Assembly: GCF_943734655.1 (NCBI RefSeq)
Contig: NC_071354.1
Span: 144,622,642-144,686,641 of the forward strand
DNA length: 64,000 nucleotides
Reading direction: 5' to 3'
DNA from: Sabethes cyaneus
Taxonomy: Eukaryota; Arthropoda; Insecta; Diptera; Culicidae
A program made the translations under genes and the position numbers. Shown piece after piece: positions 33,795 through 44,492 of the stretch. The stretch's first letter is position 1; each line of letters starts with the position of its first letter. The notes under the pieces are model-generated. The model worked only from the letters and a program-made list of their open reading frames with translations, did no database searches and was not told where the DNA came from.

Positions 33795-34183
33795 GTCGTA
33801 TGCATGCCAATTTTACATTGTAATTGTATGATGATTAGAGTATGTCAGAGCAAATTGTGCAATAAGTTGTTTTGCAGTCGTCCTCAACCGTATTCAACTG
33901 TCATTTCGAAAGACAAATTATAAAGTAAACTGACCCATCTTCGGGCTATTTCTTCCTAAATTAGCTGGAGACATTTTAATCCATCCACTAAATTCACAAA
34001 CATTCCTGTGCCCTACATGATCACCGTAGCGCTGCGATTATCCTTATCGGTCAGGTCTGCTTAAATGTCTGTTCACATTTAAACTGTATAGCAAAGCCTT
34101 GGGTATAAACGTCTTTAAGACTTGACCCTTCTTTATCAACACACTTCGCAGCTGGTTATTAGAATACAGTAGAATTACGAGGC
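33795..34183. other. Intergenic, no feature
   Basis: Nothing recognised. Confidence 0.3.
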
Positions 34184-35330
34184 TTGATTTGCTCTTTTTA
34201 CTTTATTTTTGCTCTTTTCAGTACAGCGTCCCAGTCAAACAAAATTCGAAACAGTGATGCATAGACCAATTGTAGAGTTGATTATTATCTACAATATTGT
34301 TGAAGAAAGCATAGTTTTAAATTTTATATTTATGGCGCTATGGGGCTGATACCCCGCTGGTAACCAAAAGAGCCATCTTTTTGCTACCAACGGCATTGCA
34401 GCTCTGTAAGGCGTGATACACAAATTACGTAATGCAAAAATTCCGGATTTTTTACCCCCTCCCTCCCCCATGTAACGATAAGTAACGCTTGGCATAGCCC
34501 CCCCATTAAATTACGTAACGTTGACCAAACCCCCTCCCCCCTTGACTTTTAAAAAAATTACAAAAATCGTGTATTTTTTTATTTTAGCGAATTGAAGAAA
34601 ATCATGTTAAAAACAACAATCAGGCACTGATCCATGTTGAGGTCAATTGGTTTTCAACCATAATATTGTGTCGCCAGCACTAAATTGAACTTCCGAAAAA
34701 ACGGCAAATGATTTTTCTTCCGGTACGGTACGTACATTAAACCTAGTGTCGGAGGTAGTGCGCTGTATAGCAAATGAGAAGTGCTACACAGCGCACTACT
34801 TCCGACTACTTCCGTACGGAAAAAAATTGTTGCCGTTTTTTCGGAAGCCCGATTTTGTCCTGGTTAGACAATATTCGGAAATGTAGTAGGATTTTTGAGT
34901 GGTTTTAACCCAAAGGGTCATTCACCATAGTAGGATCGTCTTCATCAGCTACAAACTAGAATTTTGAATTTGATTCTCCATCAGTCTAAACCTATTCACT
35001 ATTTCACGCCATCAACACGTCCTCCTTTCTTCGTTTTGTAGCTATTTTTGGTATTCATAATTTTGTTACGTAACTGTTCTTCTGACTCCCCCTCCCCCCT
35101 ACGTAACAAAAAGTCACGCAAGCACGACCCCCCTCCCTCTCCTCCAAGCGTTACGTAATTTGTGCACGAAGCCTAACGCTATAAATACAAAACATCAAAC
35201 TATACTTTCTTTAATAATATTGTAGATAATAAGTAACTCTACACTTGTCCTGTAAATCATTTTTTCGAATTCTGTTTGGATGAGGCGCTATAGTCAAAAG
35301 AGCAAAAACGAAGGTAAAAGAGCAAATCAA
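34184..35330. mobile_element. Palindromic element with TTTGCTCTTTTAC ends, split by a MITE
   Basis: Inverted arms 34184-34340 and 35177-35330, about 150 bases each. Both begin TTGATTTGCTCTTTT and contain a TTTTTGCTCTTTT repeat, AAACA.AATTCGAAA, ATTATCTACAATATT and AAGAAAG.ATAGTTT. The loop carries a separate MITE at 34410-35173. Removing it leaves an element of about 380 bp. Outer target duplication not clear. Confidence 0.82.
34410..35173. mobile_element. PIF/Harbinger-like MITE, 764 bp, nested
   Basis: Tips GGCGTGATACACAAATTACG and complement of GGCTTCGTGCACAAATTACG, flanked by TAA (34407-34409, 35174-35176). Subterminal poly-C tracts and GTAACG words. Different family from the 1.07-kb element but same target preference. 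Confidence 0.85.
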
Positions 35331-36306
35331 CCCTGCATACGACGACTAGCTTGTTAACCCAGAATCGTACCTCAAAGCTAACTAGCGGGCATTTAAACTA
35401 TACAAGACATTTAAATTAAATATATGAAGTATAAGTTACAACACATCTCAATTTATTACTCTCGTATGCCTCTTGCACTCTTGCGCAAGCCTAAAATCAA
35501 TCGAAACAAGAGTCTCAATATTGAATGGACATGAATCCTATGAAACACAATCTAGTATCAACTATAAAAATCTCTTTAACTGTTTGAATTTCCCAGCCGA
35601 AATAAAAACAGCCGCACATATTCTGCGCAAGTTTCCTATCTACTACTTTATGTCTCAGTCAGTAGAAACAAAAAAGAAATTTACTGCTGCATACAAAACG
35701 ATACCAAACGAAAGGGAAATCCATCCTGTTGATCGACATAACGAATGCACGGTAACCTTTTCTGCGACATGCACGAAGCTCCTGGGGTTTGCAACTATTT
35801 CCAGTTTACCGAGGGTAATTCAACCGGTTTTTCACTTTCCTTTTCCATAACACCCAACCATTTTCGTTGCAAACCGAGCAGTTCAAATCCGTAAACTTTA
35901 AACACTTAACTGAAGCTGATTGCGGAGGATTTGCTGTAATGCTTCGGAAAAGCTTGTTTTGTTACTTTACCTGGTGAGAGAAGGTATCACTCGTCGGAAT
36001 CAACGTGTTCATGCGACTGCTCTCAATGTGTCCGAATCCAAGGCTGCTGTTGGTCATGAAGATCAAGGTGATTTTTTCCACAGTGAGTGCCATTACAACC
36101 CGACGGCGGCTTAGAGCTCTGCACCCGGTGCATAAAGATACTAACCGAACAACAAGGAAAGAGAGTGAAAGACACTCACTTTGGGTCCGAGTCGGGCGCC
36201 ACTCGCCCATGGTCGCCTTTCAAGTTTGGTGGAAATCGTAATCTTGATCTTGGCGGTACGGACATGCGAGCTTTGGCGCGAACCGTCGGAATCGTGCTGG
36301 TTTCGG
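35331..36306. other. Upstream of the putative third cuticular gene
   Basis: Non-coding as far as can be seen. A 125-codon + frame (35473-35850) has no recognisable domain. 35890-36300 is more GC-balanced and probably promoter-proximal. Confidence 0.3.
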
Positions 36307-36313
36307 TATAAAA
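36307..36313 (+). promoter_or_regulatory. TATA box, putative third cuticular gene
   Basis: TATAAAA, 267 bases upstream of the MLLK start codon. A start near 36338 would give a 5' UTR holding short upstream frames (ATG at 36348, 11 codons; ATG at 36522, 4 codons). No strong TCAGT initiator is seen. Confidence 0.45.
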
Positions 36314-36573
36314 GCGTGAAATGAAGATGAACACCGCTTGAAAAGTGTGATGGCCTTCGTACCGCGCGGAACTTCTTGGTAGTCGTAGTCAGGAGTGCAT
36401 AAAAGTGCCAAATTAAGTGAATTTCGACAGAAATCAAAAGAAGAATATTATTGGACTAATTATTCTGAAGGATAGTGTTAAGTGATCATCTCGAATAAAC
36501 GTTTAAAGTGATTACGGTTTCCATGAAAATAAATTAACACTTTTCACTTTATTTACATACATTGTGAGAGAAA

Positions 36574-36585
36574 ATGTTGCTCAAG
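36574..36585 (+). CDS. Putative first coding exon (MLLK) of a secreted cuticle-type gene
   Basis: ATG TTG CTC AAG followed at once by the donor GTGAGT. The design copies the two neighbouring cuticular genes (MLK then a phase-0 donor) and sits downstream of a TATA box. The next compatible exon in the window is 55771-55857, which would complete a signal peptide. Twelve coding bases alone prove nothing; the call rests on the match in design, position and strand. Transcript data would decide it. Confidence 0.45.
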
Positions 36586-36859
36586 GTGAGTTTGATCAGA
36601 GTTCAACGGGTTATATCAAAGGAACATGAGTTGTTCCTACTGACGTGAACATGTCTATATCATTGCGCAACCTACTGTCGGCTCATTTTATACCTGGTTG
36701 ACGGTCTGACAACAGTTATGATTCTGCAAAGTTTATACGGCCCTTTACGGACAACAAACAATGTGTTAACACGCGAACATATTAATTGAACAGTTTCATT
36801 TTTATGAAGACATAAAATCAGTGTTAATGAAGCCACATTTAGTATCAATTATTTGTGAT

Positions 36860-38075
36860 AAGGTATCCCGGGGCAAGTGGGAATACGGGGTATCGAGGAA
36901 CGGAGCACATAACTCGCTTCAACCTCAATTTCTTTAACTGAACCTTTCTAGAAATGAAAGATTCAACTCCAACCCAAACATATGCAGTTGTTCCACAATT
37001 ATGGGTTACATTTGACTTTTGACTTTAACTTTAACGCTTATTTCCGTTTTAATATTACTATTCAATGAGTAAAAATGATTTTTCAATAGTAGATATATTC
37101 ACCCTCAACTACTAAACAAGTCAATACACCTAAACGTCGAATAAAATACGTTTTATTTTTTTCATTTTTCTACCTTAATCCAGTTGTCATACTATCACTG
37201 AAATTGTAAACATCTGAAAGTGCAGCTAGTCATTTAGTAAGCCTCGTAAATGTTAATTAGAAAAAAATACATCTAAAAAATGGTGTTTATAAAAAAACAA
37301 AGGTTAAGTTTGTATTCCTAATAAAAAATGTTTTATGTAAGTTTAATGAACATTAGAAGGAAAATAAAAGTGACTCAAAATTGTGCCATGATTACTGATT
37401 GCTAAAATGCTAAAACACATTCTGACCACACATAAACGCTGGTAATTGAATTTGGAAGGCATAGTTAATACTGTTAAGCAAACCTGCATCTGGAAGTTAA
37501 ATAATAAAGCGTTATGAATGTTACGGAGCGTAACTACTTCATAATATGAAAGTTTTATGGAATAGATAGAATAAACAGATCTTAATCATATTTTCAAACC
37601 ATTAAAGAGAGATGAATCATACATTTCGTCTCGTAGGGTTTGTATCACAGCTGCACATTGAACTACATTGCGTTACAATGATGCCTTACTGCGTAGTTGC
37701 ACACGAAATGTTTCCAATATTAATTGTTATGTCTACCGTTATACATGAGAGGTAATTTGATTTTGTTACGGCATTTATGGATGAAGCCTTAGCGAAAACA
37801 TTGGCCATTGGATATATTTTTTAATCAAATTTGAACATAGGTCACATTTGCCCTGGTGAATAAATCAGTTAGGAACTACCGCCTTGATTTAAAAAATTCG
37901 CCTTAGATTAAATTTGTAAATTGATAGACTTTCTTTGTAATGCTTTGTAAACTTTCGAAGAGATACTACTAAAGAATGTCGGTGCCGCAAAAATTTTAAA
38001 GTAATGATAGGTGATTCTACACAGCCGAATTAATTCTAACTATGCATTGCAATCCCACTTGCCCCGGGGTACCTT
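36860..38075. mobile_element. 1.2-kb inverted-repeat element (GGGGCAAGTGGGA family, copy 2)
   Basis: Tips AAGGTATCCCGGGGCAAGTG and complement at 38056-38075. Inverted relative to the copy at 2525-3836 and matching it at both ends. Non-coding, AT-rich inside. Lies in the putative 19-kb intron. Confidence 0.75.
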
Positions 38076-38346
38076 ATGATTATTAATGTGGTGTTTATTT
38101 ACACTGATAGCATAAAATACCTACCTTGAAATATTATCCACAAGCGTCTTATTAGAGTATTTATTTGATTTATTTATATTTATTTGAAATAAGAGGAAAA
38201 TTCATAAAGGTTACGTTTTCACTATGATAACCTGCTTACAAACGTAGTAGAACGTAACAAAAATATCATAAGGAATTAAACTCCACTTTGAAGTCGTCGC
38301 ATACTTAATAAAGGTCCACAATTCTCATGTCCAGTTATGATCATGA

Positions 38347-38500
38347 CTTTGTCCAGTGCGCTGTGGTTCAAAGGTTTATCACAACCGGCGATCCACAGGG
38401 CCTGGAAGGATGAATAGGTTCGAATCCGTTTATGATTGGCTCCAATTATAGCTTTGTTCGGTCCACGAATCCCCCAGCGTAGATAAAAGATAACGGTACA
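38347..38500 (+). mobile_element. tRNA-derived SINE fragment, diverged
   Basis: GGTTCGAATCCGT B-box-like motif, preceded by CTGTGGTTCAAAGGTTTATC and followed by ATTATAGCTTTGTTCGG. Related to 15107-15256. Confidence 0.55.
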
Positions 38501-38974
38501 CAACCAGGGTCACCTCATGCACAGATTATTCTGTGTTTAACAGATATTTGAAAGAAATCGCCTGTACAGAATCTGTATGCATAGAATACAAATTTTTGCG
38601 AATTGCACTCTCCGTCTCTTTCACTCTCATTGTTTGGCATTGGACAGATTTTTGCACAAATATTTTTCCTCGCTGTACAGATGGCCAGATTTTTCCAACA
38701 AAAAACACAGAATTATATGTGGCATCCCTCTACACAACCCCTCAAACGTTGCTTCAATAACCCCCCCACTCCAATACCTAATTTTCAGTTCTTTCTCTTT
38801 TACGCCTTGTTTCCGTTCTGTACCTTATCAGTGTCTTTCTTCTACCGTCCCTTACGTAATTGTAAAAAATTACCGTTATAAAAATTTAGTTATATGCCTG
38901 ACCTTGTAGAAGGTCTAGGCAAAAAACACGAGGTTGGTGGCACTTTGGTGGTCTTTGGTGGTCTCCGTTTTATC
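38501..38974. other. Intronic, no feature
   Basis: Several short open frames on + overlap at 38533-38909, but none shows a domain or codon pattern. Short GTACAGA direct words occur. Confidence 0.3.
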
Positions 38975-39190
38975 CATGGAATTATTGGGGCAGGTCCTCC
39001 ATTATCGACAGGTACTTCTTGACCGTTTGGTCGGCTGCTACGACCTGCCGGCCTATGACTCGAAACGTTGAGGTCACTTCGCTCTCAGTCTTTCTTTTCA
39101 GTTTTTGCTGCACTTTACGGTCTCGCAGCACCATCGGTCGTCAAGGCTTCCGTTCGACGCTTTTGCCTTTCTCCAGAAGGTAGGTTCTTC
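38975..39190 (-). pseudogene. ITmD37E-type transposase N-terminal fragment (copy B)
   Basis: The minus strand reads a basic KRKTESEVTST segment, VAADQTVKKYLSIMEDL and VERKP.RPMVLRDRKVQQKL. It parallels copy A (41179-41583), which has RKTDD...GATDQTVKKYLANMDIHV, a helix-turn-helix region of mosquito ITmD37E/mariner transposases. Partial and out of frame. Confidence 0.6.
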
Positions 39191-39699
39191 GCTTAGGGGT
39201 GGAGCTGGCAGTACGAACAAAATATCGAGCGTAGTTGCTTGACTGTTTTCATCATGATTGCTGGAAATCAATTGATAACGCTGTCAATATTTTTTGTACC
39301 CAACAGGATGCTATGATTGGCGATGCGTAACGTATGGCGGACGAAAGCATGCGTGTAGGTATGTTTTTGAGTTCTTTCTTCGTTTTATTGTTCAATTCCT
39401 CTTGAGTTTTTGAAACAAAATTCTTGCAGTAAATCTTACGCTTCAGTTTTGTCTAAAAATTCTCGATGGGACGCAGCTGGGGGACGTGGGGCTGGTTCGC
39501 CGACTTCGATATTCAGCCGCTCCATCTCCTCCAACGATCACTTCGAGTAGTGGGCCGTCGCCAGAGCCGGCCAGAACATCGCGTCTTCGCCCATATGGTA
39601 TTCCTTGATGAACGACCCAACTTCCGGCAGGCACTTCGTACTATAAATTTCCCCGTTCACGGCCTGTTGCGGATTGTCAGCCACAGCAGCACCTTCTTA

Positions 39700-41062
39700 G
39701 GCGACATCCATTTAGTACGTCACGCAAATTTTGACCAACATCAACCCCCCCTCCCCCCCTTGTCACATTTCGTCACACATTCGTGACCCCCCCCCCCCCC
39801 CGGGAAAGTACGTCACGTCACGGCAGCCCCCCTCCCCCCCCCCCCCCGCCTACACAACAAAAATTGAATATTCATTCCAACCTGTTTATTTAAAGCTATC
39901 AAATGAATTTCAGCAAACAAAATTAGGCAAATTTTCGAGCTTATAAGCCATCGATTCACGGATTTTGAAGATGATCTCCAATTGCTGCGATGGGATACGC
40001 TTCAAAAGTCGCTGATGTGTCGTCGATTAATGTTTCGCGCATATCCACTATAGTTACTATATATATAGTTCGGCGGATAGAAAATCGGGAGCCAAATAAA
40101 CGTCAAAAGCGGAGCCAAAAGCTTTTCAAAATCCAAAATGCAGGAGTAATGTTAAAAAAAACACACTTTATTTTCATAGAACTAGTCATTTTCAACACCC
40201 GCCAGTGATTATTTTTCGTAAAAACCTGCACATTTCACCATAATTTCAAATTTAATTTCATAAATTAGGGATGCCAATTCGCCTGGTTTTCTATCCGCCG
40301 AACTATATATATAGTAACTATAATATCCACACCCTTTACATCGATCCACTCAAATTCGTCTAATCTAGTTGAAAGAATCAGGACTTCCTGCTGGCGTCTT
40401 GCAGCAGCACGCATTGGAAGAACTTTTCTGACGTATTTTGTCATTTTGTATATTCATTCAATCGTGCAATCATTCAACACTACCTTAGATGCGAAATTTA
40501 ATCCGCAAGTGGCATAAACTCTATCCTTCAGAGAGCTTTTGAGTGAGGGGCAGTCTAAATTATGCCGAAAACCCCTAAAAGCAGCCGTGGAACTTCGGTA
40601 TGAGTTTTTGTTTATCGATTGAGTTCAGCACGAATATCAAGGGAAAACATTGCCATGGGTTCTTCTCTGGTAGCATCCCGTAGCCCTTCAGGAGTTTGTG
40701 CGACTGCTATTTGCGGTTGCAAAAATCTTTTAGGCAGGACGGTACATATTCTGTAAAGCCTTAATGGAGACTTCATACTACATAGAGTCCTGTTCACACA
40801 TATACGTTAAAAAAGTTTTCATTCAAAAAATTTAACTATTTGTTTTAAATTCCATCAGTACGTTAATTTTACAGAAGACTTCAATAGTTGTATCTTAAAA
40901 TGAAGGCTAAATTATAATTTCCCGAATAAATTTTCCATTTGATTTTTTTTTCATGTGACGTCACATAACATCATACCCCACCTCCCCCCTACGTCACACA
41001 TCGTCACGATTAGGTCAACCCCCCTCTCCCCTCTAAGCGTGACGTACTTTATGGATGCCCCC
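39700..41062. mobile_element. PIF/Harbinger-like MITE (copy 2), inside transposase copy A
   Basis: Tips GGCGACATCCATTTAGTACG and complement of GGGGGCATCCATAAAGTACG, flanked by TTA (39697-39699, 41063-41065). Inverted relative to 32721-33791. Length 1363 bp; subtracting a nested 274-bp element and its 8-bp duplication leaves 1081, close to copy 1's 1071. Poly-C tracts (39786-39848) reflect the subterminal G/C runs of the family. Confidence 0.9.
40049..40322. mobile_element. 274-bp hAT-like MITE, nested
   Basis: A 36-bp perfect terminal repeat beginning TATAGTTACTATATATATAG and running through TTCGGCGGATAGAAAA. Flanked by the 8-bp duplication ATATCCAC (40041-40048, 40323-40330). The same site in the sister MITE at 33428-33448 is unoccupied and has one GTCCAC copy, confirming the duplication. 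Non-coding. Confidence 0.92.
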
Positions 41063-41693
41063 TTAGGGAACTTGGTGTGTGAAATGAACTTCACCTCGGA
41101 GCTCACTTCGTGGGGAAGAAAAATACGAAGTGCCCAGCTAGTCGTTGCCATCCAGGGTGAGATAGGTCTCGTTGTCCATCACCATCGCCACGCCGCGATT
41201 CGCGGGGAAATCGTCTTGACCATCTTATTCAGCCGCTGCTGCTGCGTCATTGCCTGCAGCTCCGAGACCAGTGGACGGGACTCCCGCTTCCTGACATGAA
41301 TGTCCATGTTCGCCAGGTACTTTTTCACTGTTTGGTCGGTTGCACCGACCTCCCGGCCAAGCGCAAGCAGCATTGTAGCCACTTTTCCTCGGTCTTCCTC
41401 TTCAGCATCGTCGGTCTTCCTCTTCGTCGGCTGTCCGGAACCGGGCTTTCTTTCGATGCTCTGATTGTTGTCCGATAGTGCCAAGATGTTGTAGACTCCA
41501 GAACAGGCGTATCCGGCATCCACAAAGTACCGCGCGGTGTCAGTTTTCGACGCGGCGAGGTACCGTTCTTTGAACGCGCACAATTCTGAACACCATTGTT
41601 CACGGTTAGAGTTCGACAGATAGAGCTGTAGATTTTTTTATGCAAGTAAGCTAACATAATTACTTTCCATGGGAAATTTAACAAACTCAATTA

Positions 41694-42085
41694 GCTTAGC
41701 TGGAGGGCCTGTAGCCGCAAGGTTACCGAGTCTACCTTGACAAGCGAGTGGTCGTGGGTTCGAATCCTAGTAGAATGAGGCCATTTGATGTTAAGTGACT
41801 TTAACATGGGTTTATTCTCAGGCCTCTCCACAAAGTTCATACTAAAAATTCTGCATTTACTAACAAGGAAGCCTCTTGCCAGAGCAAGTTACCGGCAGAG
41901 AGAGGCTGCTTGGTAAGAAATGGTCCACTGCGTAGTGACCGGCTTAATGCAGCAAGGGCAAAATACTGTGGAGGGCGCTCTGGTACACCACGGGCTCCAT
42001 TACGGCTGAGCGTTTATAGAACCCCCTCCACCAATCATCCCTCGGCACGGGGATATCTGCTATTAAAACCATTTTCTTTTTAGGT
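41694..42085 (+). mobile_element. tRNA-derived SINE (Feilai-like)
   Basis: The tRNA-like head holds an A-box-like TAGCCGCAAGG and B-box GGGTTCGAATCCTA 45-50 bases apart, followed by a tRNA-unrelated body of about 300 bases (GGTTTATTCTCAGGCCTCTC, GGCAGAGAGAGGCTGCTTGG). The Feilai name is from memory of mosquito SINE structure, not a search. Most complete SINE here. Confidence 0.75.
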
Positions 42086-42089
42086 TAGG

Positions 42090-43330
42090 TTTTCAATTTA
42101 ATGCTTTTTGCGTCCCCGTCTGGAATCCCACAAGGCAGTCATTTGGGACCGTTAATCTTCCCGCTGTACTTCAATGATGTCTACCACGCTCTTAAAGGTT
42201 CTCTTTTATCCTATGCCGACGGTCTGGTGATTTACCTGAGGATTCACTCCAAGGCAGGGCCCGGCATCGTCGAAACAAATAAATGAAACTGACTTTCTTT
42301 TACCTTCGCTTCTTGCATGAAGTGACTTGCTTCACTTGTTAAACAGAACGTTTTAAGCAAGCTTCAGTTGAAGTTGGTAGCTGTTTCAATTGACGACGGC
42401 AGAAAGTCAGGCACGATTTGTCGACATTGACAAGATTAACTTTAATATGCGTTGCATTGTAGGAAACGTTACTCAAATTCAATTCATTTGCATTCATAAT
42501 TGCTGACCTATTTTTGAATATTTGATAGAAAAGTACAAATGAAAAGTTGAAACCGATAGTCATGACGAAGTGAAACCCATTTCACTGACGCTGACTGAAG
42601 CCAGTTTGAAACTGAAGCGGTGCTGCTTCTGTTGAAACCGAAGCTTCACTACTTCATTGTTGAGTGACACTATGCAATTGAAGGTGATATTGTCCCTGCT
42701 GCACGGTCGTATTTTAATTTGTCTTCAACAAGAGCTTAGAGTGTCAATAAATGGTGTAACTTAAACTGCATGCTCGTGAATCCTGAAAAATGCTCCATTA
42801 TTTCTTTCATCCGGTTTCACCAAGCTATGATTTTTAAATACAAGCTCCATGGTACTGAAATCCTACGAGTCGACCAGAAGAAAGATCTCAGCGTTATTTT
42901 GGACAGACAGTTATCGTTTAGGCAGCACATTTCCTACATTGTGGACAAAGTACTAAGTATCTTAGGATTCGTCTTTCGCATCGCGGAAGGCTTCACTAAC
43001 GTGTATTGGCTCAACGCAATATACGGCTTACTACTCCGTTCGTCTTTCGAATATGTTTCCATTGTCTGGCATCCGTATTACCAAAACGGGATGGCCAGAA
43101 TTGAGTCGATTTAACGCCGCTTCTTACGCTTTGTACTCCGTCATCTACCTTGGCCAGATCCGTTTCGATTGCCAAATTACGAGAGTCAATGCCAATTGAT
43201 CCATTTGGAGACCCTTTACCATCATTAGGACAACTGTACTGTTGATGTTGACTTATTAAAAAAATCAGAGGGGTTGTGTATAAGACACGACCGCATATTC
43301 AACGTAGGACTACGCAAAGTTAATGTAAAG
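42090..43330 (+). pseudogene. Jockey-like LINE reverse transcriptase, interrupted by a MITE
   Basis: Starts with SGIPQGSHLGPLIFPLYFND and LSYADGLVIYL, where the usual YADD is YADG. It is cut by the MITE at 42264-42662 and resumes at 42770 with CMLVNPEKCSIISF (the Met shown at 42770), DLSVILDRQLSFRQHISYIV, LGFVFRIAEGF and FEYVSIVWHPYY, then beyond a stop FLRFVLRHLPWPDPFRLPNY. RT palm to C-terminus of a Jockey-group LINE. Not functional. Confidence 0.82.
42264..42662 (-). mobile_element. MITE (CAACAATGAAGTARTGAAGC family, copy 2)
   Basis: Uninterrupted copy, about 400 bp, inverted relative to 29652-31821. Ends GGCATCGTCGAAACAAATAA and TTCACTACTTCATTGTTG. Confidence 0.75.
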
Positions 43331-44054
43331 GTGCGTTTAGAATGAGCAATTTTGGCTACGTTGGGAATGCGATATGTTGCTAGTTTTAGCTCAATTTGGA
43401 TCTATCGCCACGTGCACATTTGTGGTTCATCGCCACAATTACTTTGAAACATCAGCAACTGTTAGGAACAATTGCATGCCACTAGTTGCCAATTTACACA
43501 CACCTTACTAAAAATACTTATGAGAAAATTGATTGCTAATGGAAATCATAATACTCTTCATTGACAGTTATGATGGTTCTGAAAAGAACCATTTTGAAAG
43601 TTTAAAATTGACTGAAATGATTGGATTGGCTACTTTGTGCTGTAGAGAAAAAGCATAGTGTTAGCATTACAAAAGCATTACATTACATTACATATTGCAG
43701 AACTTCGCATCGTGTAAATTATAAGCAATCTGGCACATGCTAAACCGTTATTTAGAGTAGCGTGGGGTCGAAATCAGACATCATGATAATGCTGATAATT
43801 TAAGTTTTCTGTTTGACACTGTGAATTAAAGTAATGTATGGTATAATCATAAATGACATTTTTTTTTTTCTTACATCTGATTTCCAGTGGCAACATTATC
43901 GTGTGGATGTCGCTTGTCCGAATATTTCAACTGGATTGTTTAAAGGGTTCAAGGGAAGAAATTACATTGTCTCTGGTTAAGATATTGGTGAATTAACACT
44001 ACAGAGTAACAATTATTAAAAAAATTGATTTGGCTAATCAGAAACTTACTAGCC
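43331..44054. other. Intronic, no gene recognised
   Basis: No coding motif or repeat ends. Short ATTAC runs near 43680. Confidence 0.3.
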
Positions 44055-44492
44055 GTTAAAATCAGGTACATGGTGTAAATTCTAGAAGTTCAGTACCTAA
44101 AGTAACCAATTTGTGGTTTTCCAGGCGCCTAAGTTCCGTCCGTAATTCCTGGATTCTCGGTGATGTAGTTCCCTTGGCATGGTAAAACTTAAATATTCCT
44201 CTGTTATTCGTCAAGTACAATCCCTCAATCGATGTAATTCTTAACATTCTCACGTCCACCAACTGCTGTTCCTGTCCCTTGCCATACTCGTACGCGATTT
44301 CAGAAAATGTGCCGCCTTGACTCTTGTGTACAGCAAGAGCATTGGCACCTACTAAAGGAAATTGTATATGTTTGCACTTAATGCTACTACTTAGCTTAAT
44401 ATTTGCAGATCGCTTTTCAATAGGTGTCCAATCGGGCTGAAGAACGTCATGCTTAGAGTACAGAGCGTGCCTCGATTTGACCCGAAGACCTT
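44055..44492 (-). pseudogene. Helitron PIF1-like helicase, C-terminal part
   Basis: An uninterrupted minus-strand frame of about 140 codons. It reads FPLVGANALAVHKSQGGTFS (helicase motif V region) then EYGKGQEQQLVDVRMLRITS, IEGLYLTN (motif VI, usually VALSRVTSIEGLYL), and a C-terminal helix (RTELRRLENHKLVTLGTELL). This is the tail of the Rep-helicase protein of autonomous Helitrons. The motif VI arginine context is altered (VRMLRITS), and no Rep part or upstream helicase is in view, so it is a truncated relic. It could have mobilised the short Helitrons here; that is speculation. Confidence 0.72.

Larger units (their letters stand above)
39380..41583 (-). pseudogene. ITmD37E-type transposase (copy A), split by a MITE
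   Basis: On the minus strand, 41583 to 41063 gives an HTH region (FKERYLAASKTDTARYFVDA, VGATDQTVKKYLANMDIHV) then MTQQQRLNKMV and VMDNETYLTLDGND (MDDETY in the family), ending in EVHFTH. The reading resumes at 39699 after the MITE with KKVLLWLTI, then NGEIYSTKCLPEVGSFIKEY, FWPALATAHYS and QLRPIENF. The second catalytic Asp (WPDLASAHY in relatives) is Ala here, and stops are present. The family assignment follows these motifs. Confidence 0.8.
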
